This document shows positions 51,788 to 60,846 of a stretch of 64,000 nt of DNA, piece by piece (position 1 is the stretch's first letter; each line of letters starts with the position of its first letter). The position numbers and the translations under genes are program-made. The notes under the pieces are model-generated. The model was not told where the DNA came from. It ran no database searches and worked only from the letters and a program-made list of their open reading frames with translations. Where the stretch lies: positions 80,020 to 144,019 of the forward strand of contig CAJTQO010000001.1 of the NCBI GenBank assembly GCA_910578405.1, given 5' to 3'. Source of the stretch: an uncultured Lachnospiraceae bacterium (lineage in GTDB: Bacteria; Bacillota; Clostridia; Lachnospirales; Lachnospiraceae).

Positions 51788-52458
51788 ATTTCGGCGAGAT
51801 ATTTAATAAAGCGTTTTTAGACGGGTTTTCCAATACCGATATCGGTTTTATGGAAATGGCCATGGTGTTTGCCTTGGCTGTGATATTGGGGGGATACATT
51901 TATCTGGTGTACCGTTTTGTAAGCAGGCAAGCGTTTTATTCCAAACAGTTTAACGTTTCCCTGGCTATACTTCCGGTGATTGTGGCGGCGATTATCCTGG
52001 CAATCCAGTCCAGCATTGTCATTTCCCTTGGTATGGTGGGCGCTTTGTCCATTGTCAGGTTTCGGACGGCAGTGAAGGACCCTATAGATTTAACGTTCCT
52101 GTTCTGGTCCATCAGCGCAGGGATTATCTGCGGGGCAGGGCTTGGAGAGTTAGCTGTGGTGGCTTCTTTGGTGGTTACGGTGATGCTGCTTGTGTTGGAC
52201 AGGCTGCAGGTAGTGCAGGCGCCGATGCTTCTGGCGCTGAATCTGGCAGGGCTGGAAACGGAAGAGGGGGCGGTGGATACGGTGCGGCAGTATTGCAGGC
52301 ACTATAAAGTGAAGTCCAGGAACGTGACCAGGGGGAAGCTGCATATGATTGTAGAAGTGAGGACAGAGAAGGGGAAGGAATTGTTAAAGGCGCTGGAAGA
52401 GAAGGAGGGCATTCTCTCCATGTCATTGATGGATCATGATGGCGAGGCGGTATTTTAA
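51784..52458 (+). CDS. DUF4956-family membrane protein
   Basis: The 224-residue protein has three to four membrane helices (about 20-45, 55-80, 100-145) followed by a soluble domain. VSLGMVGALSIVRFRTAVKDPIDL and GAGLGELAVV are typical of DUF4956. Genes of this family often accompany VTC and CotH-family genes, suggesting a shared surface or polyphosphate-related role that is not defined. AAGGAGCGGACGG precedes the ATG, which overlaps the VTC stop. Confidence 0.85.
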   Translation: MNFGEIFNKAFLDGFSNTDIGFMEMAMVFALAVILGGYIYLVYRFVSRQAFYSKQFNVSLAILPVIVAAIILAIQSSIVISLGMVGALSIVRFRTAVKDPIDLTFLFWSISAGIICGAGLGELAVVASLVVTVMLLVLDRLQVVQAPMLLALNLAGLETEEGAVDTVRQYCRHYKVKSRNVTRGKLHMIVEVRTEKGKELLKALEEKEGILSMSLMDHDGEAVF

Positions 52459-52627
52459 GGAGCCTGCGCTTGGAAAAGCGGTTATGTGACGTATCTTTTT
52501 TTCAAAAGATGAAGAAAACGTGGTTTTTCATACGTTTCAGAGTATATATTGTGGAAACCGGATAGGGGCGGGATAGCCTGTGGGGACGGCTTTTGCGCAT
52601 TTTCAGGGAAGGGGTATCGGAATAGGG

Positions 52628-53926
52628 ATGAATGATAAGGATTTTTCGGATTTAGGAAAAGAGATTGGGGACAAAATCAATAAATTTGTCGCCTCTAAGG
52701 AAATCCAGGATCTGCAGGAGAATATCCGGATGACGGTGGAAGACGCTATGGATGGAGTGCGGCGTTCCGTGAAAGAGGCGGCAGACCAGGTGGGGAAGTT
52801 TGACAGCCGTTTTTTGCGCAAAAACGGCTCCGGAAATGGCTGGCAGGGACAGGTGATTGTGGAAGAGGACGGCAGCAGGGTGACGGATGAGTGTGTACTG
52901 GACGGCGCAGAGCCTGGCAGGCGCTTTCACTTGGCGAAACAAAAAAGCCCTGTGCGGCAGCTTCCGGTGGTCAGGAATCCGAGAGGGAGGATTGCCGGGC
53001 CTTTGATGGAAATTTTCGGCTCCTGTGGGGCAGTGGCTGGATGGACTTCCGCCATTACAGGGGCTGTGCTGGCCTTTGCCAGTATAGATTTGTTTGGCTT
53101 CGGGCTGGCAGGCGCTGTGTCTTCGGGGCTGGCGGCTGTGTTTGCCGGCGGATGCACGGCTATGGCGGTAGTGGGAGGCGTTTGGAGACGGCGTGCGGGG
53201 CGCTTTAAAAAATATATCAGGACTATGGGAAACCGGGATTTTTACTCGGTGGAGGGACTGGCGCATACGGTGCAGAAGAAAGAGAAGTTCGTCATCCGGG
53301 ATTTAAAGAAGATGATTGGCAGGGGTTGGTTTAAGGAAGGGCATTTGGATGAGCAGGAGACCTGCTTTATGCTGACCAATGAGTCCTATGAGATGTACCT
53401 GGGGGCGCAGGAGCAGCTAAGGCTGCAGAAAGAAGAAGCGGAAAGGCTGGCCAGAGAGCAGGAGCGGCTGGAGCAGGATCCGACCCAAAAGCAGTTGTGC
53501 CTTATTGTGGAGGAGGGGAAGGAATACATACGCCGTATCCGGGCAATCAATGACTTGATTGCTAAGAAAGATATTTCCGCCAAGCTTTGCCGGCTGGAGG
53601 GCATTTGCGAGAGAATTTTTTCCCATATCGGGGAGAAACCGGAGAAATTACCGGATATCCGAAAATTTATGGACTATTATTTACCCACTACACTGAAACT
53701 GGTGGAGCATTATTATGAATTCAGCAGCCAGCCGGTGCAGGGGGAAAATATCACTACTGCAAAGAGGGAAATAGAAGAAATGCTGGATGATATCAATGGG
53801 GCTTTTGAGAAGATGTTTGATAAGCTGTTCGAGGAGGAAGCGCTGGATATTTCCACGGATATTTCCGTATTGTCTGCTATGCTGACCCAGGAGGGGCTGT
53901 TGGAGGACGGTCTGAAAGTAAAATAA
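52628..53926 (+). CDS. XpaC-like protein
   Basis: The 432-residue protein belongs to the XpaC family (5-bromo-4-chloroindolyl phosphate hydrolysis protein). It has a helical N-terminus, two membrane helices (about 140-165 and 170-190) and a long coiled coil (about 265-300, KEEAERLAREQERLEQ) before a helical C-terminus. The exact role is unknown; xpaC commonly precedes telA, as here, in a two-gene operon. The start at 52628 has a weak site. Confidence 0.83.
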   Translation: MNDKDFSDLGKEIGDKINKFVASKEIQDLQENIRMTVEDAMDGVRRSVKEAADQVGKFDSRFLRKNGSGNGWQGQVIVEEDGSRVTDECVLDGAEPGRRFHLAKQKSPVRQLPVVRNPRGRIAGPLMEIFGSCGAVAGWTSAITGAVLAFASIDLFGFGLAGAVSSGLAAVFAGGCTAMAVVGGVWRRRAGRFKKYIRTMGNRDFYSVEGLAHTVQKKEKFVIRDLKKMIGRGWFKEGHLDEQETCFMLTNESYEMYLGAQEQLRLQKEEAERLAREQERLEQDPTQKQLCLIVEEGKEYIRRIRAINDLIAKKDISAKLCRLEGICERIFSHIGEKPEKLPDIRKFMDYYLPTTLKLVEHYYEFSSQPVQGENITTAKREIEEMLDDINGAFEKMFDKLFEEEALDISTDISVLSAMLTQEGLLEDGLKVK

Positions 53927-53997
53927 AAGGGGAAACGCAGCGGAAAAATCTGATATTTGTCAACCGTGTCTATGTAAAAGAAAAGGAGCAGAAAAAG

Positions 53998-55137
53998 ATG
54001 GGAGAGAATTATGAAGCAATGCCAACCCTGACCTTGACCCCGTTCGAGGAACTGAAAGAAGAACCGAAGGCGCCCGCGCCGCCACCCATGGCACAGCCGG
54101 AACCGCCTATGGAAGAGAGCGTATTGTCGCCGGAAGAACGCAAAGTGGTGGATGATTTTGTAAAGCAGATTGACCTTGGGAATTCCACGGTGATTTTACA
54201 ATATGGCGCAGGGGCGCAGAAAAAAATCGCTGATTTTTCAGAGACTGCCCTGGCCAATGTGAAGACAAAGGATTTGGGGGAAATCGGGGAACTGCTGTCC
54301 GGCGTGGTGTATGAGCTGAAGAAGTTTGACGAGGAGGAGGAAAAAGGGTTCCTTGGCATCTTTAAAAAGAGCAGCAACAAAATCGAAGCGATGAAAAGCA
54401 AGTATGACAAGGCAGAGGCGAATATCAATAAAATCTGCGGCGTTCTGGAAGGGCACCAGATTCAGTTGTTGAAAGACGCAGCCATGTTGGACAAGATGTA
54501 TGACCTAAATAAGAATTATTATAAGGAATTGTCCATGTATATCCTGGCAGGAAAGAAGAAGTTAGAGAAGGTGCGCCAGGAGGAACTGCCGGGTATGATG
54601 GAAAAGGCCAGGGTAAGCGGGCTGCCGGAGGATGCGCAGGCGGTCAATGACTTGGTTTCCCTGTGTGACCGGTTTGAGAAAAAGATTCATGACCTGGAGC
54701 TGACCCGTATGGTGTCAATCCAGATGGCGCCTCAAATCCGTCTGGTACAGAGCAACGATACAGTTATGTCGGAGAAGATACAGTCTACCCTGGTGAACAC
54801 CATACCGCTTTGGAAGAGCCAGATGGTGCTGGCGCTTGGGGTGAACCATTCCACACAGGCCGCCCAGGCGCAGCGTGAAGTGACGGATATGACCAATGAG
54901 CTGTTGAAGAAAAATGCGGCTGTGCTGAAAATAGCCACGGTGGAGACGGCCAAAGAGGCGGAACGCAGCGTAGTGGATATTGAGACGCTCAAACAGACGA
55001 ATGAATCTTTGATTTCCACGTTGGACGAAGTGGTGCGGATTCAGGCGGAAGGACGGCAAAAGAGGCAGGAAGCGGAAGTGGAGCTGCGCAGGATTGAAGG
55101 GGAGCTGCGGGACAGGCTGCTGCAGATACAAAGATAA
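53998..55137 (+). CDS. TelA-family toxic-anion-resistance protein
   Basis: A 379-residue cytoplasmic protein matching the TelA family. It has a Pro/Glu-rich N-terminus and a long helical body, with FKKSSNKIEAMKSKYDKAEANI and IRLVQSNDTVMSEKIQSTLVNTIPLWKSQM as the recognisable parts. Members are linked to tellurite and other toxic anions and to cell-envelope stress. AAAAGGAGCAG precedes the ATG. It follows xpaC by 71 bases and ends with a strong terminator. Confidence 0.88.
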   Translation: MGENYEAMPTLTLTPFEELKEEPKAPAPPPMAQPEPPMEESVLSPEERKVVDDFVKQIDLGNSTVILQYGAGAQKKIADFSETALANVKTKDLGEIGELLSGVVYELKKFDEEEEKGFLGIFKKSSNKIEAMKSKYDKAEANINKICGVLEGHQIQLLKDAAMLDKMYDLNKNYYKELSMYILAGKKKLEKVRQEELPGMMEKARVSGLPEDAQAVNDLVSLCDRFEKKIHDLELTRMVSIQMAPQIRLVQSNDTVMSEKIQSTLVNTIPLWKSQMVLALGVNHSTQAAQAQREVTDMTNELLKKNAAVLKIATVETAKEAERSVVDIETLKQTNESLISTLDEVVRIQAEGRQKRQEAEVELRRIEGELRDRLLQIQR

Positions 55138-55161
55138 AGGTTATTTTGCAATTTGTTATTC

Positions 55162-55226
55162 TATATGGCTCCGCTTATGGATGCCGGAATGGCCCGGCGA
55201 TTCATAAGCGGAGCCATATATTTTTT
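55162..55226 (+). terminator. Terminator of the xpaC-telA operon
   Basis: TATATGGCTCCGCTTATG (55162-55179) pairs perfectly with 55203-55220 and six Ts follow. A second stem (GCCGG/CCGGC) lies inside. Confidence 0.9.
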
Positions 55227-55413
55227 GAAAGGGCAAACAAAATTTATTTTCACTATTTTCATTTTGCGAAAAATGTTGCATAATAAGTATTAGGGGAGCT
55301 AACAATGCTTTATTGTTTTACACAAAGGATTGTATGAATCCGGGGTAGGATTTTGTTTTTGCAAAAGCTTCCAGATAGAAGTATACACAATGGAAAAAGG
55401 AGAGTTATTACTT

Positions 55414-55521
55414 ATGACAACATTAATTTGTACGGGTGCGGCAGCGCCCATACTTGTAAGGAAAGCAGGTTTGGGGAGGGAGTGCGGTAAGCGCCCGGCA
55501 GGCTTTCGGAAAGCGGAGTGA
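55414..55521 (+). CDS. Possible small leader peptide before the BlaI-like gene
   Basis: A 35-residue frame starts at 55414 after AAGGAG and ends just before the repressor start. It encodes a basic peptide with two cysteines and a short hydrophobic N-terminus. No homology is recognised, and chance remains likely. The remainder of the 55227-55523 gap is AT-rich with a possible promoter (TTTTCA-17-CATAAT near 55255-55285). Confidence 0.25.
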   Translation: MTTLICTGAAAPILVRKAGLGRECGKRPAGFRKAE

Positions 55522-55523
55522 GA

Positions 55524-55943
55524 ATGGGGAGTGTAAAAAGAAAATACCAGTTGGCAAAACGGGAAGAGGATATTCTGTATGTCCTATGGAGTGCAGGGAG
55601 GCCGCTGTTGGCTTCGGAGATTGCGAATGATGATTTGCAGTTAAGCACGGTTCATACTACGTTGAAGCGGATGATGAGGAAACGGCTTGTTGAGGTGGTT
55701 GATTTTGCCAAAAGCGGCAATGTGTTCGGACGGTGTTATGAGGCGGCAATCACTTTGGAAGAATATGAGAAGGACAAACTATATGCCAGCCATGCAAAGG
55801 CGGACAGGAGTAAGTCGGATATTGTCAGCGTGGCGGAGGCATTGTTGAAAGGGGCGGATAACGAAAGGCTGATTCAGGAACTGGACGGGCTGGAGGAGCT
55901 TATAAAGGCAAGGCGTGAGAAGATAAAGCAGGAAGGGCAGTGA
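55524..55943 (+). CDS. BlaI/MecI-family repressor
   Basis: The 139-residue winged-helix protein (YQLAKREEDILYVLWSAGRPLLASEIAND…STVHTTLKRMMRKRLVEV) resembles BlaI/MecI/CopY repressors, which control β-lactamase or copper genes. The C-terminal half is helical and probably mediates dimerisation. No BlaR-type sensor protease is adjacent, so the inducer and targets are unknown. ATG 55524 follows GCGGAG; GTG 55518 is an alternative. It is convergent with the amidase gene. Confidence 0.85.
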   Translation: MGSVKRKYQLAKREEDILYVLWSAGRPLLASEIANDDLQLSTVHTTLKRMMRKRLVEVVDFAKSGNVFGRCYEAAITLEEYEKDKLYASHAKADRSKSDIVSVAEALLKGADNERLIQELDGLEELIKARREKIKQEGQ

Positions 55944-55982
55944 CAGAAAGCAAAAGGAGGGCGCTATCCGCTGGATGCATTT

Positions 55983-57161
55983 TCATCCGGCGGATACGTC
56001 CTCCATATAGCGTGCCAAATCGTCCAGGAACTGCCGCCAGGCGTCTTCATGCTCTACGTAATACTTTGGGCAGTTCTTGCCGCCTTCGTCATAGTGGCGC
56101 AGCACATCTTCCGGCTCCAGTTCATATTTATGCAACAGCCATGCAGTCAGTTCTATGAGGGACTGGTAGGTTTCTTTTGTAAAAACGCCGCTTTCATCTA
56201 AAAAACAGCATTCAATGGACAAAGAGTCATAATTGCGTTCTTTTACGGCATAGGCGATTTCTGCGGTTGGAATGCATTGGACGATTACCCCGTCAAATCC
56301 GATAATAAAGTGTGCGCTGGCTGACCGCTCATGGGTTTCCGCCAATGATTGGAAGTAGCTTTTGTTTTGTTGGGCCGTTGTCCCAACATTGGCGGTGTAA
56401 TGTATGAAAATGTTCTTTACTTCGGGCAGAGCCTCGCCAGGACGGGAATATTCGTTTACCGTTAGCAAATCCACTGCCAATTCGGGCCTTTCTAAAGGCG
56501 TGGCGTAAAACTGCCCCCATTTGCGGATATCCTGCGGGAGGTCCTGTTCTTCAATCCGCATACTGGCAGCGGGGTGGGCTTTCTCTTTTTCCCTTATCCG
56601 TTCCAGGATTTGGTTTGCGGCTAACGCGGCTCCGAATAATATGCCAGTGGCGCTTAGAAGAGCAGTTCCAAGGAACAGGCCCTTTATCATCCGGAGCTGT
56701 TTGTTTTTCTTTTTGCACTGCCGTCCTTGGGCCGTTTTTTTCCGGGGGGCGGAAGGTATGGCAGCGGCCTGTGTCCCTCGTTTGCTTGTTTGGACAGGGA
56801 CAGTTATGGCCTGTGCCGCATATTTTTGGGAGGCGGAAGGACGGGGCGCCGTACGCGCTGTCTGTTTTCTGACAGGGGTTGTCCGCTCAATCCGGTTGTC
56901 CACCGGCATTTGCTGTCTGCGGGCGCGGGCCGTTTCCTGTTGTCTGTAAGATGTCTTTTCCTGCCGCAGCAGTTCGCTTTCCAGGCCATGCGGGCTGTTT
57001 TCCCTATGGAGTTCCCACTCTTCCAGATTCCATTCTTTGATATCCCATTCTTCGGTATCGGATTCGTCCAGGTATCCGGTTTTGCGTTCTTTGGGCCTGC
57101 GTCCTTGGCGCCTGTCGGCGCTGCTGTTTATATCAATCCATTCAAGTTCCTGTAATTCCAT
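55983..57161 (-). CDS. N-acetylmuramoyl-L-alanine amidase (Amidase_2) with an N-terminal membrane anchor
   Basis: This 392-residue protein has a polar Glu/Arg/Gln-rich N-terminal part (1-160) and a single membrane helix (about 163-190). The extracellular Amidase_2 domain (about 220-385) contains FIHYTANVG, ASAHFIIGFDGVIVQCIP and RHYDEGGKNCPKYY. The histidines in HYTAN and RHYDE and the cysteine in NCPKYY are the zinc ligands. It should cleave the bond between MurNAc and L-Ala. The start at 57161 follows GGGAGAAAAAG; the frame is open for another 116 codons. Confidence 0.85.
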   Translation of the reverse strand: MELQELEWIDINSSADRRQGRRPKERKTGYLDESDTEEWDIKEWNLEEWELHRENSPHGLESELLRQEKTSYRQQETARARRQQMPVDNRIERTTPVRKQTARTAPRPSASQKYAAQAITVPVQTSKRGTQAAAIPSAPRKKTAQGRQCKKKNKQLRMIKGLFLGTALLSATGILFGAALAANQILERIREKEKAHPAASMRIEEQDLPQDIRKWGQFYATPLERPELAVDLLTVNEYSRPGEALPEVKNIFIHYTANVGTTAQQNKSYFQSLAETHERSASAHFIIGFDGVIVQCIPTAEIAYAVKERNYDSLSIECCFLDESGVFTKETYQSLIELTAWLLHKYELEPEDVLRHYDEGGKNCPKYYVEHEDAWRQFLDDLARYMEDVSAG

Positions 57162-57373
57162 CTTTTTCTCCCGGGTGTATGTTGATTCTGTCGTCTTTTT
57201 ACTTTTTTTCTGCAAAAGCCTTCTTCCAAGGAATGGAAAGCAAGGATTATGGGTAAAATAATTTGGTACGGTAATATAATAGCGTAAAAAGAAAGCGGAT
57301 TGTGTATATTTATAAATTATTAAGATTAATTTTTTATAAAACCATGGGGGAAAATGCGATTTTTCCCCTGTAA

Positions 57374-57403
57374 GGTATATTAATCCAACATTTCCACATA
57401 CTA
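57374..57403 (+). promoter_or_regulatory. Possible sporulation-sigma promoter of spoVT
   Basis: GGTATA (57374-57379), 17 bases and CATACTA (57397-57403) resemble a sigma-G type promoter. SpoVT is controlled by sigma G in Bacillus. The match at -35 is only four of six. The 57162-57524 gap otherwise has a GGGGAAAA/TTTTCCCC hairpin near 57347-57367. Confidence 0.35.
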
Positions 57404-57524
57404 GTGCTATATCCAGGCAAAGCAAGGGGCGATGCGCTGCAGCGGCATTGGATGTGGGCGCCGGATAGGAGGATGCGGCGCCGGATTTACGGATTTTGAA
57501 ATTAACCACGATAATGGAGGATGG

Positions 57525-58079
57525 ATGAAAGTTATGAAAGCGACAGGGATTGTGAGAAGAATTGACGACTTAGGCCGTATTGTAATACCAAAAGAAATCA
57601 GAAGGACGCTTCGGATTAGGGAAAGCGACCCATTGGAAATATTTACGGACAGGGAAGGGGAAATTATTTTAAAAAAGTATTCGCCCATTGGGGAGATGAG
57701 CGTCTTTGCGAAACAATATGCAGAGAGTCTGGCCCAGGTTTCCGGCCATACGGCGCTGATTACGGACAGGGATCAGTTTATTGCGGTTTCCGGCGGATAT
57801 AAAAATATGATGGGAAAAGGGTTAAGCCATGAACTGGAAGATAAAATCAATAACCGGGAAACGGTAATGGCGTCCAGGGGGGAGAGGAATTTTATTTCCA
57901 TTTCGGATGGAAACGGTGAAGAATACGTACACCAGGCCATCAGCCCTATTATCTGTGAAGGGGATGTGATTGGCTCCGTAATACTGGTGGAAAATGACGA
58001 TAAATTTAAGATGGGCGAGGTGGAGCAGAAGCTGGTGCTGTCTGCGGCGGGCTTTCTTGGGCGGCAGATGGAGCAGTAA
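57525..58079 (+). CDS. spoVT: SpoVT, stage V sporulation regulator
   Basis: The 184-residue protein has an AbrB-type swapped-hairpin DNA-binding domain (ATGIVRRIDDLGRIVIPKEIRRTLRI, residues about 5-50) and a GAF-like C-terminal domain (about 60-180). In Bacillus SpoVT adjusts sigma-G-dependent forespore genes. The start may be 57525 (GGAGG four bases away) or 57534 (13 bases), the latter giving the family's usual MKATG. Confidence 0.93.
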   Translation: MKVMKATGIVRRIDDLGRIVIPKEIRRTLRIRESDPLEIFTDREGEIILKKYSPIGEMSVFAKQYAESLAQVSGHTALITDRDQFIAVSGGYKNMMGKGLSHELEDKINNRETVMASRGERNFISISDGNGEEYVHQAISPIICEGDVIGSVILVENDDKFKMGEVEQKLVLSAAGFLGRQMEQ

Positions 58080-58090
58080 GGGAAAACAAA

Positions 58091-58137
58091 AAAGAAGAGG
58101 GCGGAGGCTTTTTTCGTCCGTTCCGCCCTCCCTTTTG
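58091..58137. terminator. Bidirectional terminator between spoVT and pncB
   Basis: GAGGGCGGA (58097-58105) pairs with TCCGCCCTC (58122-58130). A-rich and T-rich flanks lie on both sides. Confidence 0.75.
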
Positions 58138-58214
58138 ACTGGCTGACCGGTTTCTTAATATAAAATACGGTGATAAAACGTGGCCGCCACATACGCCTTA
58201 TGCAATCCGGCAAT

Positions 58215-59669
58215 TTATGCCTGGCTCATGCGGCCCAGCAAATCAATTTTAATGTCATATAGCTTTTGGGATAAATCTACATACACTTTATGCGGGTTGA
58301 CCAGACGTTTCGTTTCGTCCCAAAGCGTATTTAGCTCTTCCTGGCAGTAGGCGCGGATATCCATAACGGAGGGGGACTTGTAACAGCAAGTTCCGTTTTG
58401 GAACACAGGCGCCATAATTTCACGCATGGTATAGCTGCCGCCGGCAAGCCTGGTCTTTTTCCATGGCTCCAGAGGGTCAAAGAGCAGAAGCGGCTCATTG
58501 GAATCAAACTGTTCTTCCACCAGGCAAATGAGGTCGGCTTTTACTTTGCCGGAATCTTTTTCATAAATGCGGTAGATGGTTTTGTTTCCTGGGTTCGTTA
58601 CTTTTTCCGTATTTTCGGACAGCTTTATTTTAGGGACAAAGCTGCCGTTAGCGTCCATAATGGCGGCCAGTTTGTATACGCCGCCAAAAGCAGGGCAGTC
58701 TTTGGAGGTAATAAGGTTGGTGCCTACCCCCCAGGAAGTAATGGCGGCGCCCTGCGCTTTCAAGCTGTCGATTAGGAATTCGTCCAGGTCATTGGAAGCG
58801 GAAATCACCGCATCCGGGAATCCGGCCGCATCCAGCATTTTCCTTGCCTTTTTGGAAAGATAAGCCAAATCCCCGCTGTCCAGCCGGATGCCGTAATTGG
58901 TAAGCGGTATGCCCGCATCCCGCATTTCCCGGAAGACGCGGATGGCGTTTGGCACGCCGGATTTTAAAGTGTCGTAGGTGTCCGCCAACAGAATGCAGGC
59001 GGAAGGATACATATCCGCGTAGGTTTTGAATGCCGTGTACTCATCGGGGAAACTCATAATCCAGCTATGGGCATGGGTTCCCTTGACCGGGACATGGAAC
59101 AGTTGTCCGCACAGCACATTGGAGGTGCCGATGCAGCCGCCAATGACAGCGGCCCTGGCTCCGTAAATGCCTGCATCGGGGCCTTGCGCCCGGCGCAGGC
59201 CAAATTCCATAATGCCGTCCCCACGCGCCGCATAGCAGACGCGGGCCGCTTTTGTGGCGATAAGGCTCTGATGGTTGATAATGTTTAAAATGGCCGTTTC
59301 CACAAGCTGGGCCTGCATAATGGGCGCAATCACTTTAATCAGGGGTTCTCTGGGGAAAATGACGGTTCCTTCCGGAATGGCATAGACATCGCCGGTAAAA
59401 CGGAAATCTTTTAAATAAGCGAGGAAATCTTCCTCAAAAATACCCAGGCTTGCCAGGTAGCTGATATCGTCTTTGGAAAAGTGAAGTTCTTTGATATACT
59501 GGATGACCTGCTCCAGCCCTGCGGCAATGGCGTATCCGCCGCCTCCGGGATTGTTGCGGTAGAAAGCGTCAAAGATAACGGTTTCATTCTGGTCTTTGTG
59601 TTTGAAGTAGCCCTGCATCATCGTCAGCTCATACAAATCGGTAAGCAGGGTGAGGTTTTGTCTGTCCAT
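58215..59669 (-). CDS. pncB: Nicotinate phosphoribosyltransferase
   Basis: The 484-residue enzyme makes nicotinate mononucleotide from nicotinate, PRPP and ATP in NAD salvage. YELTMMQGYF, FRNNPGGGGYAIAAGLEQV-type N-terminal motif (YRNNPGGGGYAI) and RRAQGPDAGIYGARAAVIGG are typical of the family, with the catalytic histidine in GTHAHSWIM. The length fits the long form. GGAGAAGG precedes the ATG. Confidence 0.95.
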   Translation of the reverse strand: MDRQNLTLLTDLYELTMMQGYFKHKDQNETVIFDAFYRNNPGGGGYAIAAGLEQVIQYIKELHFSKDDISYLASLGIFEEDFLAYLKDFRFTGDVYAIPEGTVIFPREPLIKVIAPIMQAQLVETAILNIINHQSLIATKAARVCYAARGDGIMEFGLRRAQGPDAGIYGARAAVIGGCIGTSNVLCGQLFHVPVKGTHAHSWIMSFPDEYTAFKTYADMYPSACILLADTYDTLKSGVPNAIRVFREMRDAGIPLTNYGIRLDSGDLAYLSKKARKMLDAAGFPDAVISASNDLDEFLIDSLKAQGAAITSWGVGTNLITSKDCPAFGGVYKLAAIMDANGSFVPKIKLSENTEKVTNPGNKTIYRIYEKDSGKVKADLICLVEEQFDSNEPLLLFDPLEPWKKTRLAGGSYTMREIMAPVFQNGTCCYKSPSVMDIRAYCQEELNTLWDETKRLVNPHKVYVDLSQKLYDIKIDLLGRMSQA

Positions 59670-59894
59670 AGTCCTTCTCCATTCTGCCGCATAGCGGCTA
59701 TGTCATAAGTCTTTTGCGGTATTCCTTATACCATATACCATTGCATTTATCATAAAGGAAACAGATGCAGAAAGCAAATTGTTTTTTAAGCGCCGTCTTT
59801 TTTTAAAAGCTCCTTTGGCTAATCTTTGTTGGAGGACAAAAAATATAATCCGGGAAGTGCAATTGATATAAAGTGAGAATAAAGTGTAAAAGTA

Positions 59895-59923
59895 TTGATA
59901 TTACAATATTTTTGCGGTATAAT
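59895..59923 (+). promoter_or_regulatory. Promoter of the restriction-modification operon
   Basis: TTGATA (59895-59900), 17 bases and TATAAT (59918-59923), 25 bases before the first gene. Nothing else stands out in the 59670-59894 stretch. Confidence 0.65.
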
Positions 59924-59948
59924 CTAACTGTGAAAGGTGGTAAATGCT

Positions 59949-60152
59949 ATGGCGTTTTCATACAAACCTCTTTGGAAGCTTCTGATTGACCGCGATATGA
60001 CAAAAAAGCAGCTTATGCAGGTAACGGGAATTTCAAAATCAACAATGGATAAAATGGCACGCGGGGAACAAGTTTCAATGGATATTATGGATCGTATTTG
60101 CTCTTGCTTAGGATGTAATATTGAATGTGTAATTGAACATATAACGAGGTGA
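59949..60152 (+). CDS. Small HTH protein, possible C-protein-like controller
   Basis: A 67-residue Cro/XRE-type helix-turn-helix protein (TKKQLMQVTGISKSTMDKMARG). It is alone in its size class here and followed four bases later by the DNA methyltransferase gene. This arrangement is typical of controller proteins of type II restriction systems, which time expression of the nuclease. AAGGTGG lies eight bases before the ATG. I could not identify C-boxes with confidence. Confidence 0.7.
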   Translation: MAFSYKPLWKLLIDRDMTKKQLMQVTGISKSTMDKMARGEQVSMDIMDRICSCLGCNIECVIEHITR

Positions 60153-60156
60153 GAAC

Positions 60157-60846
60157 ATGGAGCAAAAACAAAAAAAACGGAGCGTAACTGGAAAGTCCTC
60201 AACGGATTTAATATTATCGTCTTATACCCGCAATAATGAAGAAATATTCCCGTTGATACTTTCCCTCTATGTTCCTGTTGGGTCAACGATTGCTGATGTT
60301 ACATATGGAAAAGGCGTATTTTGGAAGAAAGTCAATCAAAAGAATTACACTTTATTCTTTTCCGATATTAAAACAGGAGTTGATTGCAGAAATTTGCCCT
60401 ATGAAAACCAATCAATAGATTGCGTCGTCCTTGATCCGCCTTACATGGAAGGCTTTTATCGTCGAAATGCCACTCATTTGGCTGGAAGCGGGACATTTTC
60501 CTCTTTTCGTGAAGCGTATTCAGATGGCAGCATATATCCGCAAAAAGAAGGGACTCCTAAATATCATGACGCTGTATTAGATATGTACTATTCCGCTGGA
60601 TATGAAGCCTTGCGCGTTCTAAAAAGAAAAGGAATACTGATTATAAAATGCCAGGATGAAGTTAGCGCGAACAAACAACATTTAACCCATGTTGAAATAA
60701 TTAATGAGTATACAAAGCACAATTTGATAGTTGAAGATTTATTTGTTATGATTAGGAATAATAAGCCTAATATCCCAACGCTAAAAAGGCAAGTCCATGC
60801 AAGAAAAAATCATTCGTATTTTTTAGTCTTCCGTAAGGTAGGTTAG
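60157..60846 (+). CDS. DNA methyltransferase (DPPY motif)
   Basis: A 229-residue protein with a SAM-binding region (IADVTYGKGVFWKKV near residue 45-60) and the catalytic motif DPPYMEGF near residue 90, characteristic of amino-methyltransferases acting on adenine or cytosine in DNA. The order of motifs puts SAM binding first. The target sequence is unknown. It is convergent with the presumed nuclease gene, the two stop codons overlapping by four bases. Lower G+C than the neighbourhood suggests gene transfer. Confidence 0.75.
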   Translation: MEQKQKKRSVTGKSSTDLILSSYTRNNEEIFPLILSLYVPVGSTIADVTYGKGVFWKKVNQKNYTLFFSDIKTGVDCRNLPYENQSIDCVVLDPPYMEGFYRRNATHLAGSGTFSSFREAYSDGSIYPQKEGTPKYHDAVLDMYYSAGYEALRVLKRKGILIIKCQDEVSANKQHLTHVEIINEYTKHNLIVEDLFVMIRNNKPNIPTLKRQVHARKNHSYFLVFRKVG

